Assembly: GCA_017307865.1 (NCBI GenBank)
Contig: JAFKGE010000021.1
Span: 1-64,000 of the forward strand
DNA length: 64,000 nt
From: Burkholderiales bacterium
GTDB lineage: Bacteria; Pseudomonadota; Gammaproteobacteria; Burkholderiales; Burkholderiaceae_C
Direction: 5' to 3'
A model generated the notes under the pieces. The model was not told the origin of the DNA and made no database searches. It saw nothing but the letters and a program-made list of their open reading frames with translations. This document shows positions 37,095 through 44,586 of this stretch, in pieces. The position numbers and the translations under genes were made by a program. How positions within the stretch are numbered: position 1 is the stretch's first letter; each line of letters begins with the position of its first letter.

Positions 37095-37142
37095 GGCGTT
37101 TGCTGGCACGGCCTGCTCCGCGGCCGTTCGGCTCTTTGAATT

Positions 37143-38051
37143 TCAGTCGCTGGCGCGCGCATAGCGCGTGGCCGCCAGCTCCTGCAGGCCGAACTGCGCC
37201 AGCAGCGCGTGCAGGCGCTCGGCGGCGCTGCGCTTTCTGTGGCCGGTGAAGCGGGCGATGATCAGCTCGTTCTTCAGGCTGTGCTCCCAGCCGACCAGCT
37301 CGGTCACGGTCACGCCGTAGCCCTGCGATTCGAGATAGAGGCAGCGCAGCACGTTGGTGAGCTGGCTGCCCAGCTCGCGCGTGTGCAGCGGGTGGCGCCA
37401 CAGCTCGGCCAGCGGCGTGCGCGACAGGGCAAAAGCCTTGTTGTGGCGCAGGCAGGCGGCCAGCTCGGCCTGGCAGCAGGGCACCAGTACCATGGCCTGC
37501 GCCTGCTTGGCCAGGCCGAAGGCGATGGCGTCGTCGGTGGCGGTGTCGCAGGCGTGCAGCGCGGTCACGACGTCGAAGCGCTCGGGCAGCGCGGCCTCGC
37601 TTGCCGCGTCGGCGGCGGCGATGTTCAGAAAGCGCATGCGCTCGAAGCCCAGCCGCTCGGCCAGCACGCGCGAGCGCTCGACCAGCTCGGCGCGCGTCTC
37701 GATGCCATAGATGCTGCCACTGCCATGGCTTTTGAACCACAGGTCGTACAGGATAAAGCCGAGATAGGACTTGCCGGCGCCGTGGTCGGCCAGGCTCAGC
37801 TCGGCGCCCTGCGGCTGCAGCTCGTTCAGCAGCTTTTCGATGAACTGCACCAGGTGCTCCACCTGCTTGAGCTTGCGCCGCGAGTCCTGGTTGAGCCGGC
37901 CCTCGCGCGTGAGGATGTGCAGCGCTTTCAGCAGCTCGACCGACTGGCCGGGGCGCAGCTCGGCCCGCACCGCGTCTTCAGGCTGTTTTTGGCCTCTGGC
38001 GCCCGCAGGTCGTGCGCGAGCAGCTCTGTTTTTAGTAGCATTCGGATTCAT
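37143..38051 (-). CDS. SAM-dependent methyltransferase (METTL25/GSTCD-like, PF13679 type)
   Basis: 302 residues. A basic, Ala/Arg-rich N-terminus is followed by a class I methyltransferase core: motif I variant LADHGAGKSYLGFILYDLW near 88, DVVTALHACDTATDDAIAFGLA near 162, and VPCCQ near 190. The pattern HACDTATD...VPCC is that of the Methyltransf_32 family, whose bacterial substrate is unknown (an RNA or protein methyl transfer is likely). Its ATG overlaps the stop of the DUF1415 gene by 4 nt, so the two are co-translated. Confidence 0.8.
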   Translation of the reverse strand: MNPNATKNRAARARPAGARGQKQPEDAVRAELRPGQSVELLKALHILTREGRLNQDSRRKLKQVEHLVQFIEKLLNELQPQGAELSLADHGAGKSYLGFILYDLWFKSHGSGSIYGIETRAELVERSRVLAERLGFERMRFLNIAAADAASEAALPERFDVVTALHACDTATDDAIAFGLAKQAQAMVLVPCCQAELAACLRHNKAFALSRTPLAELWRHPLHTRELGSQLTNVLRCLYLESQGYGVTVTELVGWEHSLKNELIIARFTGHRKRSAAERLHALLAQFGLQELAATRYARASD

Positions 38052-38629
38052 CGCGTCGGCTCGTCATCCGCGCGGGCCGACGGGCCCACGCCCAGCGCCG
38101 CCCAGCCGCGCGGCCCCAGCTTTTCCAGCGTGGCCATGTTGGTTTCGTAGATCGCCTCGGCATCGGGAAAGGCCTCCACCGCGCGGTCCACGCTGGCCTC
38201 GCGCAGCAGGTGCAGCGTGGGCCAGGGCGAGCGGTTGGTGGCGTTGGTGATGTCGTCCGGGTCGGTGCCGGCAAACTGAAAGTGCGGGTGAAAGGGCGCG
38301 ATCTGCAGCACGCCCGCCAGGCCCAGCTCGTCCAGCAGCGCCTCGGCGTCGTCCAGCATGTCGTTGAAGTCCAGGAAGTCGGCCAGCTGGTCGGGCACGA
38401 TCAGCAGCGTGGTTTCGCGCTCGTCGGGGTCGGCGGCGGCCAGCGCCTGCAGCTCGGCACGCAGGGCGGCCAGCAGCTCGGCGCGCCCGCCGCCGCTGCA
38501 CACGGCGTAGTGCACCTGCCCCTTGACGTGCGGCGCCCTGGCGAAGGGGCATAGGTTGAGGCCGATGACGGCGCGCTCCAGCCAGCGGCGGGTGTCGGCA
38601 ATGGCGGTTTCGGGGGGAATGAATGGCAT
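38048..38629 (-). CDS. DUF1415 family protein
   Basis: 193 residues with the DUF1415 signature: a start with TRRWLERAVIGLNLCPFA, then VPDQLADFLDFNDMLDDAEALLDELGLAGVLQIAPFHPHFQF and NRSPWPTLHLLREASVDRAV. Function unknown; the conserved LCPFA and HPxFxF motifs suggest a metal or cofactor site. TGTAAT ends 6 nt before the ATG, so this may be another very short-leader transcript. It overlaps the methyltransferase gene (ATGA). Confidence 0.85.
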   Translation of the reverse strand: MPFIPPETAIADTRRWLERAVIGLNLCPFARAPHVKGQVHYAVCSGGGRAELLAALRAELQALAAADPDERETTLLIVPDQLADFLDFNDMLDDAEALLDELGLAGVLQIAPFHPHFQFAGTDPDDITNATNRSPWPTLHLLREASVDRAVEAFPDAEAIYETNMATLEKLGPRGWAALGVGPSARADDEPTR

Positions 38630-38665
38630 GGCCGAATTACACCACCGCCGCCGCCCCGGCCGCTG

Positions 38666-39871
38666 TCAGCGGCGCAGGCCATGGCGCTGCAGCGCCCACG
38701 CCAGCACCAGGCCGGCGGCGGCGTACGCGCCGGTCACGGCCCAGGTCCAGTCCCAGCCGCCGACGCGGCTGGCCACCCAGGCGACGGCCGGCGGGCCGCT
38801 CATCTGGCCGATGGCTGACCACTGCTGCATCCAGCCGACGGTGGTGGCGATGTGGCCCTCGCCCGGCGCCACGCGCGGCGCCAGCGCGAACAGCGCGCCG
38901 GGGATCAGGCCACCGACGGTGGAAAACAGCAGCGCCCCGCCATAGCGCAACACCGGCGCGTCGACGGTGGCGCTGCCAAACGCTAGCCAGGCGCCCACCG
39001 CCATGGCGACAAAGCCCGACCACAGCACGGTGCGCGCGTGCACGCCGCGGTGCAGCAGGCGCCCGGCCATGATGTTGCCCACCATGTTGACGGCCGCCAC
39101 GGTGGCTGTCAGCACCGCGCCCAGCGCCCCGCCCCAGCCCGACTGCTGGTACAGCGTGGGCAGAAAGCCGATGACGGCCAGCCACTGCGCGGCGTAGACG
39201 GCGAAGGTCAGCGCCGCCAGCCAGGGGCCGGGCGCGCGCAAGGTGGTGGCCAGACGGCGGTGCCAGGGCTCGGCCGCCGGCGCACCGGCGGCGGGCGCGG
39301 GCGCACGCACGTCGCGCGGCACGACCAGCGGCAGCCACAACAGCATGGCGGCGGTGCCAGCGGCCGTCAGCACCCACCAGCCGCGCCAGCCCAGCACGCC
39401 GATCAGCAGCGGCCCGGCCAACAGGGCCAGCGCGGTGCCGAAGGGCATGTAGGCGCTCCACACGCCCAGCATGCGGGTCAGCTGCGCCGGCGCCACGGCG
39501 CGGCGCAGCAGGCTGGGTGCGGGCACGGTGGTCAGCAGAAAGCCCACGCCCTCGACGGCGCGCAGCAGCAGCAGCTCATGCACGTCGCGCGCGGCGGCCC
39601 CCGCCAGGCCGGCGGCCGTGAGCAGCGCCAGGCCGACCAGCATGCAGCGGCGCAGGCCCACGCCGTCGGCCAGCAGGCCGGCCACCAGGCCCAGCAGCAC
39701 GGCGCCCAATTGCACCAGCGACAGCAGAAAGCCCGCCTGCACCAGGCCGATGCCCATGGCCTGCTGCAGCGCGGGCACGGCCGGCGGCAGCTTGCCCACG
39801 TGCAGGGCGGCGGCCACGCCGGCCAGCACGATGACCCAGGGCGCCCGGGGGCTGAAGCCGCCAGCGGTCAT
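38666..39871 (-). CDS. MFS transporter (CynX/NimT-like)
   Basis: 401 residues with about 12 hydrophobic helices and the MFS inter-helix motif LVAGLLADGVGLRRCMLVG after helix 2. The N-terminus WVIVLAGVAAALHVGKLPPAVPALQQ and overall length fit the cyanate/nitroimidazole-type MFS group. Substrate unknown. The start at 39871 is chosen because AAGGTGG lies 5 nt upstream; the frame continues to a GTG at 39934 overlapping the dgt stop, but that extra part is encoded by the repeat shared with ppc and is probably untranslated. Confidence 0.82.
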   Translation of the reverse strand: MTAGGFSPRAPWVIVLAGVAAALHVGKLPPAVPALQQAMGIGLVQAGFLLSLVQLGAVLLGLVAGLLADGVGLRRCMLVGLALLTAAGLAGAAARDVHELLLLRAVEGVGFLLTTVPAPSLLRRAVAPAQLTRMLGVWSAYMPFGTALALLAGPLLIGVLGWRGWWVLTAAGTAAMLLWLPLVVPRDVRAPAPAAGAPAAEPWHRRLATTLRAPGPWLAALTFAVYAAQWLAVIGFLPTLYQQSGWGGALGAVLTATVAAVNMVGNIMAGRLLHRGVHARTVLWSGFVAMAVGAWLAFGSATVDAPVLRYGGALLFSTVGGLIPGALFALAPRVAPGEGHIATTVGWMQQWSAIGQMSGPPAVAWVASRVGGWDWTWAVTGAYAAAGLVLAWALQRHGLRR

Positions 39872-39906
39872 CGGACCACCTTCGGCCGAACGGCCTGCGG
39901 TGCGAA

Positions 39907-39929
39907 CACCTTGGGGCGGCCCGGCGGTG
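39907..39929 (-). repeat. 23-bp repeat identical to the ppc insertion core
   Basis: On the minus strand this 23-mer (starting CACCGCCGGGCCGCC and ending AAGGTG) equals 7836-7858 inside ppc. Even the reading frame coincides: both would encode TAGPPQG. It lies in the short dgt/MFS gap. Confidence 0.85.
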
Positions 39930-39930
39930 C

Positions 39931-41088
39931 TCACGCGAACAGCCTTTGCCCCGTCAGGCGCTCGTGCTCGCGCAGGGCGAAGCGATCGGTCATGCCGGCG
40001 ATGTAGTCGGCCACGGCGCGCGGGCGATCAAGGGCGTCGGCAAACTCGGGCGGCAGTTGCGCGGGCGTGGCCAGGTAGGTGGCGAACAGCTCGCGCACCA
40101 CCTGCTGGCCACGCGCGGTGGTCTCCACCACCTGCGGGTGGCGGTAGAGGTTGGCGAACAAAAAGCGCTTGAGCGCGGTCGACTGCGCGCGCATGGCCTC
40201 GCCAAAGCACACCAGCGGCCCCAGGCGGCGCGCGGCGTCGGCGTCGGCCGGCGCGGCGGCGGCCAGGGCCGCGCGCGTGGCGGCGATCACGTCGTAGACC
40301 TGGGCCGAGAGCATGCGGCGGATCGACTCGTACAGCAGGCGCCGGCCCATGGCGGGCTCGGCCAGGCGCGGATGCTCGTGCAGCGCCGCCGCCCGATGCT
40401 GCGCGAACAGTGGCACCGCCGCCAGCTGGTCCTGCGTGAGCAGGCCCGAGCGCACGCCGTCGTCGATGTCGTGCGCGTTGTAGGCGATCTCGTCGGCCAG
40501 GTTGGCCAGCTGGGCTTCCAGGCTGGGCTCGGTATGGTCCAGAAATCGGCGCGCCACGCCGCCCGGCTCGCGCGCCTCGATGCGCTGGGCATTGGCCTTG
40601 GAGCAGTGCTTGAGGATGCCCTCGCGCGTCTCGAAGCTGAGGTTCAGGCCGTCGTGCTCGGGGTAGCGGTGCTCCAGCGTGTCGACCACGCGCAGGCTTT
40701 GCAGGTTGTGCTCGAAGCCGCCGTGCTCGGCCATGCAGGCGTTGAGCGCGTCTTGCCCCGCATGGCCGAAGGGCGTGTGGCCCAGGTCGTGCGCCAGCGC
40801 AATGGCCTCGACCAGATCTTCGTGCAGGCCCAAGGCGCGCGCGATGTCGCGCGCCAGCTGCGCCACCTCCAGCGAGTGCGTCAGGCGGGTGCGAAACAGG
40901 TCGCCCTCGTGGTTGAGGAACACCTGCGTCTTGTAGACCAGGCGCCGAAACGCGCTGCAGTGCACGATGCGGTCGCGGTCGCGCTGAAAGGCGTTGCGCG
41001 TGGGCGCGGGCGTGACCGGGTGCCGCCGGCCGCGCGAGCGGGCGGGGTCGCTGGCGTAGACGGCCAAGCCAGCGGGATTATGAGTCAA
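39931..41088 (-). CDS. dgt: dGTP triphosphohydrolase-like HD protein
   Basis: 385 residues. HD-domain metal ligands: His in RTRLTHSLEVAQLARDIA, His-Asp in IALAHDLGHTPFGHAGQDAL, and a later Asp in LADEIAYNAHDIDDG. This is the dNTP triphosphohydrolase type 2 subfamily, which removes triphosphate from dNTPs. The start is uncertain: TTG 41088 lies within repeat copy E, and TTG 41067 (LAVYASDP) is possible. No ATG exists before the conserved SRGRRHP motif. Position after aroB is the usual betaproteobacterial order. Confidence 0.9.
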   Translation of the reverse strand: MTHNPAGLAVYASDPARSRGRRHPVTPAPTRNAFQRDRDRIVHCSAFRRLVYKTQVFLNHEGDLFRTRLTHSLEVAQLARDIARALGLHEDLVEAIALAHDLGHTPFGHAGQDALNACMAEHGGFEHNLQSLRVVDTLEHRYPEHDGLNLSFETREGILKHCSKANAQRIEAREPGGVARRFLDHTEPSLEAQLANLADEIAYNAHDIDDGVRSGLLTQDQLAAVPLFAQHRAAALHEHPRLAEPAMGRRLLYESIRRMLSAQVYDVIAATRAALAAAAPADADAARRLGPLVCFGEAMRAQSTALKRFLFANLYRHPQVVETTARGQQVVRELFATYLATPAQLPPEFADALDRPRAVADYIAGMTDRFALREHERLTGQRLFA

Positions 41089-41140
41089 ATCGGCCTCCAG
41101 CGCTTATGTGACAAGCGCCAACAGCTATATAAATAATAGT
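41084..41140 (+). repeat. Comamonadaceae-type ~60 bp intergenic repeat, copy E
   Basis: Nearly complete copy: GTCAAATCGGCCTCCAGCGC, then TTATGTGACAAGCGCCAACA, then GCTAT and TAATAGT. It fills the aroB-dgt gap (both genes on the minus strand), and its edge overlaps the possible TTG start of dgt. Confidence 0.85.
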
Positions 41141-41141
41141 A

Positions 41142-42260
41142 TCACTGGCAACACCGGTCGATCACCAGGCGCACCAGCGCATCGGGCGCGGCGCGCACGC
41201 TGGCGCGGCCGGGGCCGTCGATGAGCACGAAGCGGATCTCGCCCGCCTCGGCCTTCTTGTCGACGCGCATCAGCTGCAGGTAGCGACCGGCGTTGTCCTG
41301 CGCGTCGATGACGGCACCGCGCACCGGCAGGCCGGCGCGCTCGATCAGCGTGCGCAGGCGCTGCACGAAGGCGGCGTCGACCCCGCCCAGCTCGCGCGAG
41401 AGCTCGGCCGCCATCACCATGCCGGCGGCCACGCCCTCGCCGTGCAACCAGGCGCCGTAGCCCATGCCGGCCTCGATGGCGTGGCCGAAGGTATGGCCGA
41501 AGTTGAGGATGGCGCGCAGGCCGGCCTCGCGCTCGTCTTGGCCGACCACGGCGGCCTTGATCTCGCAGCTGCGCTGCACGGCGTGCGCCAGCGCGTCGGC
41601 GTCCAGCGCGCGCAGGGCGTCGACGTGGGCCTCGATCCAGTCGAAGAAGGCCATGTCGGCGATCGGCCCGTACTTGATCACCTCGGCCAGGCCGGCCGAC
41701 AGCTCGCGCGGCGGCAGGGTCCCCAACACGTCGAGGTCGCACACCACCGCGCGCGGCTGATAAAAGGCGCCGATCATGTTCTTGCCCAGCGGGTGGTTGA
41801 TGGCCGTCTTGCCGCCCACCGACGAATCGACCTGCGCCAGCAGCGTGGTCGGCACCTGCACGAAGGGCACGCCGCGCATGTAGCAGGCGGCGGCAAAGCC
41901 GGTCATGTCGCCCACCACGCCGCCGCCCAGGGCGTAGAGCACGGTCTTGCGGTCGGCGCCGTGGGTCAGCAGGGCGTCGAAGATCAGGTTGAGCGTGGCC
42001 CAGTCCTTGTGCTGCTCGCCGTCGGGCAGCGCCAGTTGGTGCACCTGGCGATGGCGCCCGGCCAGGGCCTGTGCCAGTTGCGCGGCGTACAGCGGCGCGA
42101 CGGTCTGGTTGCTGACGATGAGCGCGTCGCTGCCCTTGGGCGCCGCCGCGTAGGACGCCGCGTCGCCCAGCAGGCCGGCGCCGATCAGGATGGGGTAGCT
42201 GCGCTCGCCCAGCGCGATGGAAACTTGGCGCGGGGCCGAAAGGTTTGGCGTGGTTTGCAT
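41142..42260 (-). CDS. aroB: 3-dehydroquinate synthase
   Basis: 372 residues (family 350-370). NAD-binding [19 protein letters not shown] near 96-114, [20 protein letters not shown] near 132-151, metal ligands Glu in LAEVIKYG and His in [11 protein letters not shown]. Second step of the shikimate pathway. 39 nt after aroK in the same direction. TAAACT lies 9 nt before the ATG, a possible local promoter with almost no leader. Confidence 0.97.
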   Translation of the reverse strand: MQTTPNLSAPRQVSIALGERSYPILIGAGLLGDAASYAAAPKGSDALIVSNQTVAPLYAAQLAQALAGRHRQVHQLALPDGEQHKDWATLNLIFDALLTHGADRKTVLYALGGGVVGDMTGFAAACYMRGVPFVQVPTTLLAQVDSSVGGKTAINHPLGKNMIGAFYQPRAVVCDLDVLGTLPPRELSAGLAEVIKYGPIADMAFFDWIEAHVDALRALDADALAHAVQRSCEIKAAVVGQDEREAGLRAILNFGHTFGHAIEAGMGYGAWLHGEGVAAGMVMAAELSRELGGVDAAFVQRLRTLIERAGLPVRGAVIDAQDNAGRYLQLMRVDKKAEAGEIRFVLIDGPGRASVRAAPDALVRLVIDRCCQ

Positions 42261-42299
42261 GGAGCGCCCAGTTTAGACGCTGCCGCGCCCGCGGCGCCC

Positions 42300-42827
42300 T
42301 CAGGGAGCCGCGTCGCCCGGTGGCATCAGCTCCAGCTGCATCATGATGCGCCCCAGCAGCATCGACATCGACGAGCCGTGGGTGTCCAGCACGAAGTGCG
42401 CGCACTGGCGGTACAGCGGGTCGCGCTCGGCGTACAGGGCGCGCAGGCGCGCCAGCGGGTCGTCCACCTGCAGCAGCGGGCGCTTGGTGTCGTGCCGCAG
42501 GCGGCGAAACAGCGTCTCGGGCGAGCTGCGCAAATAGATCACGGTGCCGCGCTCGTGCAGGTGCTGGCGGTTGAGGGGCCACAGCACCGCGCCGCCGCCC
42601 GTCGCCAGCACGCCCGGCGGGCCCTGCGTCAACTCGTCGATCACCGTCTGCTCGACGTCGCGAAACGCCGCTTCGCCCTCACGGTCGAAGTAGTCGCGAA
42701 TGGCACAGCCCAGGCGCTGCTCGATCGCCGCGTCGGAATCGGCAAAAGGCAGCTGCAAGCGGTGCGCCAGCGAGCGGCCCACGGTGGATTTGCCGCTGCC
42801 GGGCATGCCGACGAGAACAACCCTCAT
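42300..42827 (-). CDS. aroK: Shikimate kinase
   Basis: 175 residues. P-loop GMPGSGKSTVGRSLA (7-21), shikimate-binding DSDAAIEQ (32-39), GGGAVLWP near 80, and the lid around HDTKRPLLQ. It phosphorylates shikimate at the 3-OH. Start 42827 (MRVVLVGMPGSGKS) is preferred to the ATG 9 nt upstream because the latter falls in the putative -10 (42835-42840). A strong terminator separates it from the upstream lipoprotein gene, so aroK-aroB are expressed from their own promoter rather than with pilQ. Confidence 0.96.
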   Translation of the reverse strand: MRVVLVGMPGSGKSTVGRSLAHRLQLPFADSDAAIEQRLGCAIRDYFDREGEAAFRDVEQTVIDELTQGPPGVLATGGGAVLWPLNRQHLHERGTVIYLRSSPETLFRRLRHDTKRPLLQVDDPLARLRALYAERDPLYRQCAHFVLDTHGSSMSMLLGRIMMQLELMPPGDAAP

Positions 42828-42834
42828 GCAAGCC

Positions 42835-42864
42835 ATCCTATTGCAAAAATGTGAGCCCATCCAA
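42835..42864 (-). promoter_or_regulatory. Promoter of aroK
   Basis: Minus strand: -35 TTGGAT (42859-42864), 18-bp spacer, -10 TAGGAT (42835-42840), spacer GGCTTGC (7 nt), ATG 42827. Again the -10 lies exactly 7 nt from the start codon. Confidence 0.6.
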
Positions 42865-42895
42865 GGCCAAGCCTGAACGCCGGTGCGCACCGGTC

Positions 42896-42926
42896 AAAAA
42901 AATGCCCCAAAGCATCGCTCCGGGGC
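42896..42926 (-). terminator. Rho-independent terminator of the Ig-like lipoprotein gene
   Basis: Minus strand: GCCCCGGAGC, loop GAT, GCTTTGGGGC (42904-42926; ten pairs including two G-U), then ATTTTTTTG. It ends the pilMNOPQ-lipoprotein transcription unit before aroK. Confidence 0.9.
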
Positions 42927-42968
42927 CTGGGGCGCAGCCAGCAAGGCTGCGCGCGAGTGGGCGCTGAT

Positions 42969-44531
42969 TCAGCAGGATCCGCCGGGGCCGCTGACACCGG
43001 TGATCTGCACCTTGCGCATCACGGTTTCGCTGCCCTTGGTAACCTTGATGAAGAACGGGTTGCCGATCGGGCCACAGGTCGCAGGAACAGCGCCCTGAAG
43101 GATACCGGAAGCGCTCAGCGTCAGCCAAGGCAAGTCACCGGGCGCGGCAGGATCAAACGCCCACGCGGCGGCCCCCGCGCTCCCGCCCGAGGCGGTCAGG
43201 ACGTACTGATAGAAGCCGCCAATGGGTGCGCCCGGCAGGTTGCACGCGACGTTCACGTCGCTGCAGCCACTCAGATTGATGGACAGCGGAGCCGGCACCG
43301 GGGCCGGCGCCGGCGGCGCCGCGGGAGCGGCCGCGACGGCAATGGACAGGTTCGTGGTCAGCGACGCACCCGTGCTGTCGGTCACCCGGATGGCCACCGA
43401 AACCGTGCCTGGCGGGTCCATGCTGGGCGTGCCGCTGATCAAGCCCGAGCTGTTGAGCGTCAGGCCGGCCGGCATGCGCCCAAGGGCCTGCCAGGTATAG
43501 GGCGCCACGCCGCCCTTGACACTGAGAACGTAGCTGTATGGGACGTCGTTGGTGGCGCCGGGCGGCGTAACGTCGACGAATGCGATCGGATCCGGATTGA
43601 TTGCAGGTGCTCCTTCCGTCGCCGTGACCACCACCAGGCTGGTGATGGGATCCTGAATGCCGTTGCTGACGTCATTGTCCAGTCGGTCGGTCACCAGTTC
43701 GAGCAGGATCGGGCCCTCTTGCGGGCCGCTGGCCAGCGAAAACAGGCCGACGCCGCCGGTGGTTTGCAACTGCAGCACGCTGCCCTGCTTGCCATCGGCC
43801 ATCAGGCGCGCGCCCTGGGCCGCGGGAGTCACCGAACGGATGCTGACCTGCAGGTTGGCATGGCCGTTGGCGGGAACGGGCTGGTTGGCGTCGTCCCAGA
43901 TGTAGGCGTTGATGGCCGTGCTGGTGCGCAGGTTGTAGACGTTGCCCTGCACGCCCAAGGTCGGATAGGTTGCGATGGCCACCACGCTGGCGGCCTTGCC
44001 TGAGCCCGCGCCGCCGCCCACCGTGATGTTGATGCTGGCGCTGACTTCGCGGTTGGCGCGCGGGTCGTGCACCGAGCAGGTGATGGTGGCCACGCCGGCC
44101 TGGTCGCTGGAGTGGAAATGGAAGGATGCGCCGCCGGCATTGGAAGGCAGCGCGATGTTGCGATAGGCGTTGGGAACCTTGACCGTCCCGCCATTGCCGT
44201 CGGGGGCGTCGGTTTCGTGCTCCGAATTGCCGTCCAGGTAGTACAAGGGCCCCGAAGAAAGACCGTATGCGGTGTTGCAGGCGAAGATGTCGGTGCCGCC
44301 CGGAATCGGCGCATCGCCCTTCTTGGCGTTGACGTAGAGCGTGGTGGTGAACGGGTATTGCGTGCCGATGCCGACCGGATAGTGGCCGGTGTTCAATGGC
44401 AGGTTGGTCTTCTCCGCCACCAGAGTGATCGAATACGACTCGGGCGTATCTCCAGGGCTGCCGCCCCCACCACCACAGCCCGCCAATAGCGCGGCGGCGG
44501 CCAGGCCCACGATTCCAATCAACTTTCGCAT
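42969..44531 (-). CDS. Putative Ig-like domain lipoprotein located after pilQ
   Basis: 520 residues. Lipoprotein signal with lipobox LLAGC (Cys19), followed by a Gly run. There are several beta-rich domains; one (about 335-412) is a He_PIG/cadherin-like Ig fold with PYSYVLSVKGGVAPYTWQALG and AGLTLNSSGLISGTPS. A Pro/Ala linker (about 413-431) precedes a last domain with a Cys-containing C-terminus ending GGSC. I do not recognise a named family for the whole protein. It lies 55 nt after pilQ on the same strand, before a strong terminator, so it is probably the last gene of pilMNOPQ; a role in secretin or pilus function is inferred from position only. Confidence 0.75.
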   Translation of the reverse strand: MRKLIGIVGLAAAALLAGCGGGGGSPGDTPESYSITLVAEKTNLPLNTGHYPVGIGTQYPFTTTLYVNAKKGDAPIPGGTDIFACNTAYGLSSGPLYYLDGNSEHETDAPDGNGGTVKVPNAYRNIALPSNAGGASFHFHSSDQAGVATITCSVHDPRANREVSASINITVGGGAGSGKAASVVAIATYPTLGVQGNVYNLRTSTAINAYIWDDANQPVPANGHANLQVSIRSVTPAAQGARLMADGKQGSVLQLQTTGGVGLFSLASGPQEGPILLELVTDRLDNDVSNGIQDPITSLVVVTATEGAPAINPDPIAFVDVTPPGATNDVPYSYVLSVKGGVAPYTWQALGRMPAGLTLNSSGLISGTPSMDPPGTVSVAIRVTDSTGASLTTNLSIAVAAAPAAPPAPAPVPAPLSINLSGCSDVNVACNLPGAPIGGFYQYVLTASGGSAGAAAWAFDPAAPGDLPWLTLSASGILQGAVPATCGPIGNPFFIKVTKGSETVMRKVQITGVSGPGGSC

Positions 44532-44586
44532 AGGGTCAACTCGGTTAAGACAACAAATCGATGAACGAAGCCCGCGGACCGGGCGG

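Noticed and set aside
39872-39934. N-terminal extension of the MFS transporter to a GTG overlapping the dgt stop.
   Set aside because: The 21 extra residues are encoded by the repeat shared with ppc and lie before a good AAGGTGG site; family members start at the first helix.
42837-42968. Leftover gene fragment between aroK and the lipoprotein.
   Set aside because: Only a terminator, a promoter and low-complexity sequence are found; no reading frame with recognisable motifs.
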